Origin: Fimbriiglobus sp.
GTDB taxonomy: Bacteria; Planctomycetota; Planctomycetia; Gemmatales; Gemmataceae
Direction: 5' to 3'
Assembly: GCA_025362195.1 (NCBI GenBank)
Contig: JANYHV010000254.1
Coordinates: forward strand, 1-34,202
Length of the DNA: 34,202 nt
Each line of letters starts with the position of its first letter. Within the stretch, counting starts at the first letter, position 1. Below the pieces are notes generated by a model that did no database searches, was not told the origin of the DNA, and worked only from the letters and a program-made list of their open reading frames with translations. A program made the position numbers and the translations under genes. Positions 32,575-34,202 of this stretch are shown here, one piece after another.

Positions 32575-33036
32575 TTACTGCTTCGGCATGATCGTCGGGG
32601 GGGGGAGTTGGGTGCTCACGACGGGGCCGCCCAGGGGGGCCGGTTGGCCGATGCCGGTCGCCGTCGGGTAGCCGGTGAACTGCGGGGGGACGCCGCCGGT
32701 GACGACGTGCCCGGCCGTCATTCCGGGGGCGTGCGCGAAGCCGTCCTGGGGGTACCCGCCCGGGGCCATCCCAATGGGACCCGACCCGCACCCGGCGCAC
32801 CCGGGTTGGCCGCCGCCGACCGGCATGCCGACGGGACCGCCCATTTCGACGGGGCCGCCGACGGACGCGGCCGGCGCTCCGCCGAAGACCGGGCCGCCGG
32901 CGAGCAGCGGGCGGTTGAACACGGGGCCGCAGTAGTTCAGCCGGCCGAGCAGGGGCCGCGGGTGGCAGCAGCCGGACGGAAGTTGCGAGAGGACGGCCAG
33001 GCCGACGAGTGCGGCCGTTGAGCGACGAAGCGTCAC
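32575..33036 (-). CDS. Small glycine/proline-rich lipoprotein
   Basis: A 153 aa exported protein. The signal peptide is VTLRRSTAALVGLAVLSQ with a lipobox LPSGC, followed by a second cysteine. The rest is low-complexity Gly/Pro/Met sequence (GGPVEMGGPVGMPVGGGQPG and a CAGCGSGP cluster) without a recognised domain. GTG at 33036 is the start because AGGAGG lies about 8 bases before it. The frame extends upstream to 33153 but through arginine-rich sequence. It is convergent with the PhoR-like kinase. The function is unknown; such proteins are frequent in planctomycete envelopes. Confidence 0.75.
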   Translation of the reverse strand: MTLRRSTAALVGLAVLSQLPSGCCHPRPLLGRLNYCGPVFNRPLLAGGPVFGGAPAASVGGPVEMGGPVGMPVGGGQPGCAGCGSGPIGMAPGGYPQDGFAHAPGMTAGHVVTGGVPPQFTGYPTATGIGQPAPLGGPVVSTQLPPPTIMPKQ

Positions 33037-33376
33037 GGGAAAACCTCCTGAGTGTGCGGCCGACACCGGCGTCGTCCCCCGCCGACTCCCGGCGGGACGG
33101 GTACACGTCAACCGATTACTCGGGGAGTATTCCCGCGCCGCGAAGCGGGGCAAGCGACGGGGGTTGCGAATCTTTCGGAAGGCGGCGGAAGCTGGGACCG
33201 TTCGCCCGACGGGGCAAACCCGGGCGGTCGGCGAAACCCGCCCGGTCGTACCGGCTATCCGGCCCGCCGGGGGTCAGCGGCGCTGAAGTGGGTCGATGAC
33301 GGCGTGACCCGGTTCTCCCCAGGGCATCCCGGGTTCGAGAGCGAATCGGAAGGGCTGATTCGGGGCGGCGCGGCCG
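33037..33376. other. Non-coding spacer between two minus-strand genes
   Basis: This is 340 bases without a convincing gene. The AGGAGG ribosome binding site of the lipoprotein lies at its left edge (33044-33049). A CCGGGC/GCCCGG stem (33220-33225/33240-33245) is visible. Short open frames here are arginine/proline-rich and look like GC-rich noise. No promoter can be named with confidence. Confidence 0.5.
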
Positions 33377-34135
33377 CTACGGCACGCGGAACCCTCGCCG
33401 AGTCCGAACGCCACCGAGGAGCGGAAGGCCCGCCAAGCCGGCGGCGAGCAGGAGCACGCTCGGCGGCAACGGCACGGCCGCGACGGCGTCCGGGGTGCTC
33501 AAGGTGACGTTGTCGTAGTTTGAGACACTGAAAAACGGCTCTCCATTCCCGAGGAGAATGACAAGTTCTTTGCCCACCAGTGACGGGGTCGTTGCGGAGT
33601 TGAACGTGAAGGTGTTGAGCGCCCAATTTCCTGGGACCGGTAAGGTCGCCGTGCCCGAAGTGCCGTACTGTTGGCCGATGAACGTATCGACCGAGCCATC
33701 GAAGGTGCCGAGACCGCTCGTGTCGGCCCAGAGCTGGATGCTCCAGAATGTTTGTTGAGTCCCGCCCGCATAAGCGAAGTTTTGATAGTTGTTATTGCCG
33801 ATCGCAACCGAAAGCGTGTAGTCCGTGTTCGCCTGAATCGCGGCACCCGTCAACCGGGAGACGGAGTAGTTCCGCCCCAGTCTCAGGTGTTGGTTGCCGT
33901 CCGCGGGTGCCGGCAGCGGGTTGACCGAACTGAATTCGCCCGCCGAGGGTTGGATGATTTGCGAATAGTAGTAGCCGTTTTGCGGACCGGCACCCACCCA
34001 GGGGCTGGGGAACGTGAAGATCGGTGAGTTACCTGCGGGCGTCTCCCACGACTCGACGACCAGGAACCCGGCCCTCGCACTCGGGGAACCCCCGAGGAGC
34101 GTCGCCACGGCCAACGTCGTCACCAGAAATCGCAT
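33377..34135 (-). CDS. PEP-CTERM-type exported protein
   Basis: A 252 aa secreted protein. The signal peptide is MRFLVTTLAVATLLGGSPSARA. The body is a beta-rich, Asn/Thr/Tyr-rich domain (NPLPAPADGNQHLRLGRNYS, FWSIQLWADTSGLGTFDGSV) resembling carbohydrate-binding or lectin-like sandwich domains. The C-terminus has the PEP-CTERM layout: VPLPPS in place of the usual VPEPS, a hydrophobic helix (VLLLAAGLAGLPLLGG) and a basic end (RTRRGF). It would be sorted by an exosortase to the envelope or matrix. The ATG at 34135 has TGGAG about 9 bases upstream; the longer frame starts at 34159. The rest of the window (34136-34202) shows only its upstream region. Confidence 0.88.
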   Translation of the reverse strand: MRFLVTTLAVATLLGGSPSARAGFLVVESWETPAGNSPIFTFPSPWVGAGPQNGYYYSQIIQPSAGEFSSVNPLPAPADGNQHLRLGRNYSVSRLTGAAIQANTDYTLSVAIGNNNYQNFAYAGGTQQTFWSIQLWADTSGLGTFDGSVDTFIGQQYGTSGTATLPVPGNWALNTFTFNSATTPSLVGKELVILLGNGEPFFSVSNYDNVTLSTPDAVAAVPLPPSVLLLAAGLAGLPLLGGVRTRRGFRVP

Positions 34136-34202
34136 CGCGCTTCTCCAGGAAATGTCCAACGCCTCTCGTCACACCCACCGAGTCGATCACGCCGGCGAAC
34201 TT

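Noticed and set aside
33052-33507. Plus-strand frames in the 33037-33376 spacer
   Set aside because: The translations are arginine/glycine/proline-rich, overlap the PEP-CTERM gene antisense, and have no ribosome binding site or recognisable motif.

Overview
The window is GC-rich and densely coding. It looks like a planctomycete chromosome, most likely from the Gemmataceae. Supporting features are a PEP-CTERM-type exported protein, a Ser/Thr kinase fused to a multi-spanning membrane domain, a short ECF-like sigma factor, DUF4058 and PQQ-propeller proteins, many small secreted proteins and lipoproteins of unknown function, a NuoM with enlarged soluble insertions, and tandem divergent ClpP paralogues. 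The assignment rests on gene content and style; there is no rRNA here to confirm it. No prophage, CRISPR array or insertion-sequence transposase was seen.

Layout. Positions 1-6500 (all minus strand) hold a SUKH-ankyrin-SUKH protein whose frame continues past its TAG stop, an isolated nuoM, a DUF6891-like protein, a small hypothetical protein and a lidless Hsp70. Positions 6500-10740 hold a low-GC repeat element, pyrD, a divergent MFS exporter, a probable lipoprotein with a degenerate phosphatase-like domain, and tatA with a 5' leader that can fold over its own ribosome binding site. Positions 10780-12060 hold tRNA-Val(CAC), a strong hairpin terminator, a candidate small RNA with its own promoter and terminator, and an Abi_2/HEPN gene. 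Positions 12100-15060 hold a GAF-domain gene with a damaged 5' end, two clpP genes and a lipoprotein. Positions 15070-20270 hold a peroxiredoxin, a kinase with a membrane-protein partner, a perfect inverted-repeat element, a sigma factor and a methyltransferase. Positions 20270-28160 hold a YkgJ-type cysteine-cluster protein, a Gly/Tyr-rich TPR protein, DUF4058 coupled to ffh (SRP54), a PQQ-propeller protein and a secreted hypothetical protein. Positions 28340-34135 hold a small histidine kinase coupled to a membrane protein, a two-gene nuclease cassette (RusA-like, then a REase-fold/HEPN fusion), a PhoR-like kinase, a lipoprotein and a PEP-CTERM protein.

How genes fit together. Housekeeping functions (respiratory complex I, pyrimidine synthesis, Tat export, SRP targeting, Clp proteolysis, peroxide defence) are interleaved with two conflict or defence candidates. 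The first is the Abi_2/HEPN gene behind a structured putative ncRNA next to a tRNA. The second is the RusA-like/REase-HEPN pair. Both encode HEPN R-x4-H motifs. The intergenic spaces carry several distinct inverted-repeat families, two of which share arm-loop architecture and a flanking motif. An exact GCGTACAAT word recurs upstream of three unrelated genes and may be a local form of the housekeeping -10 element.
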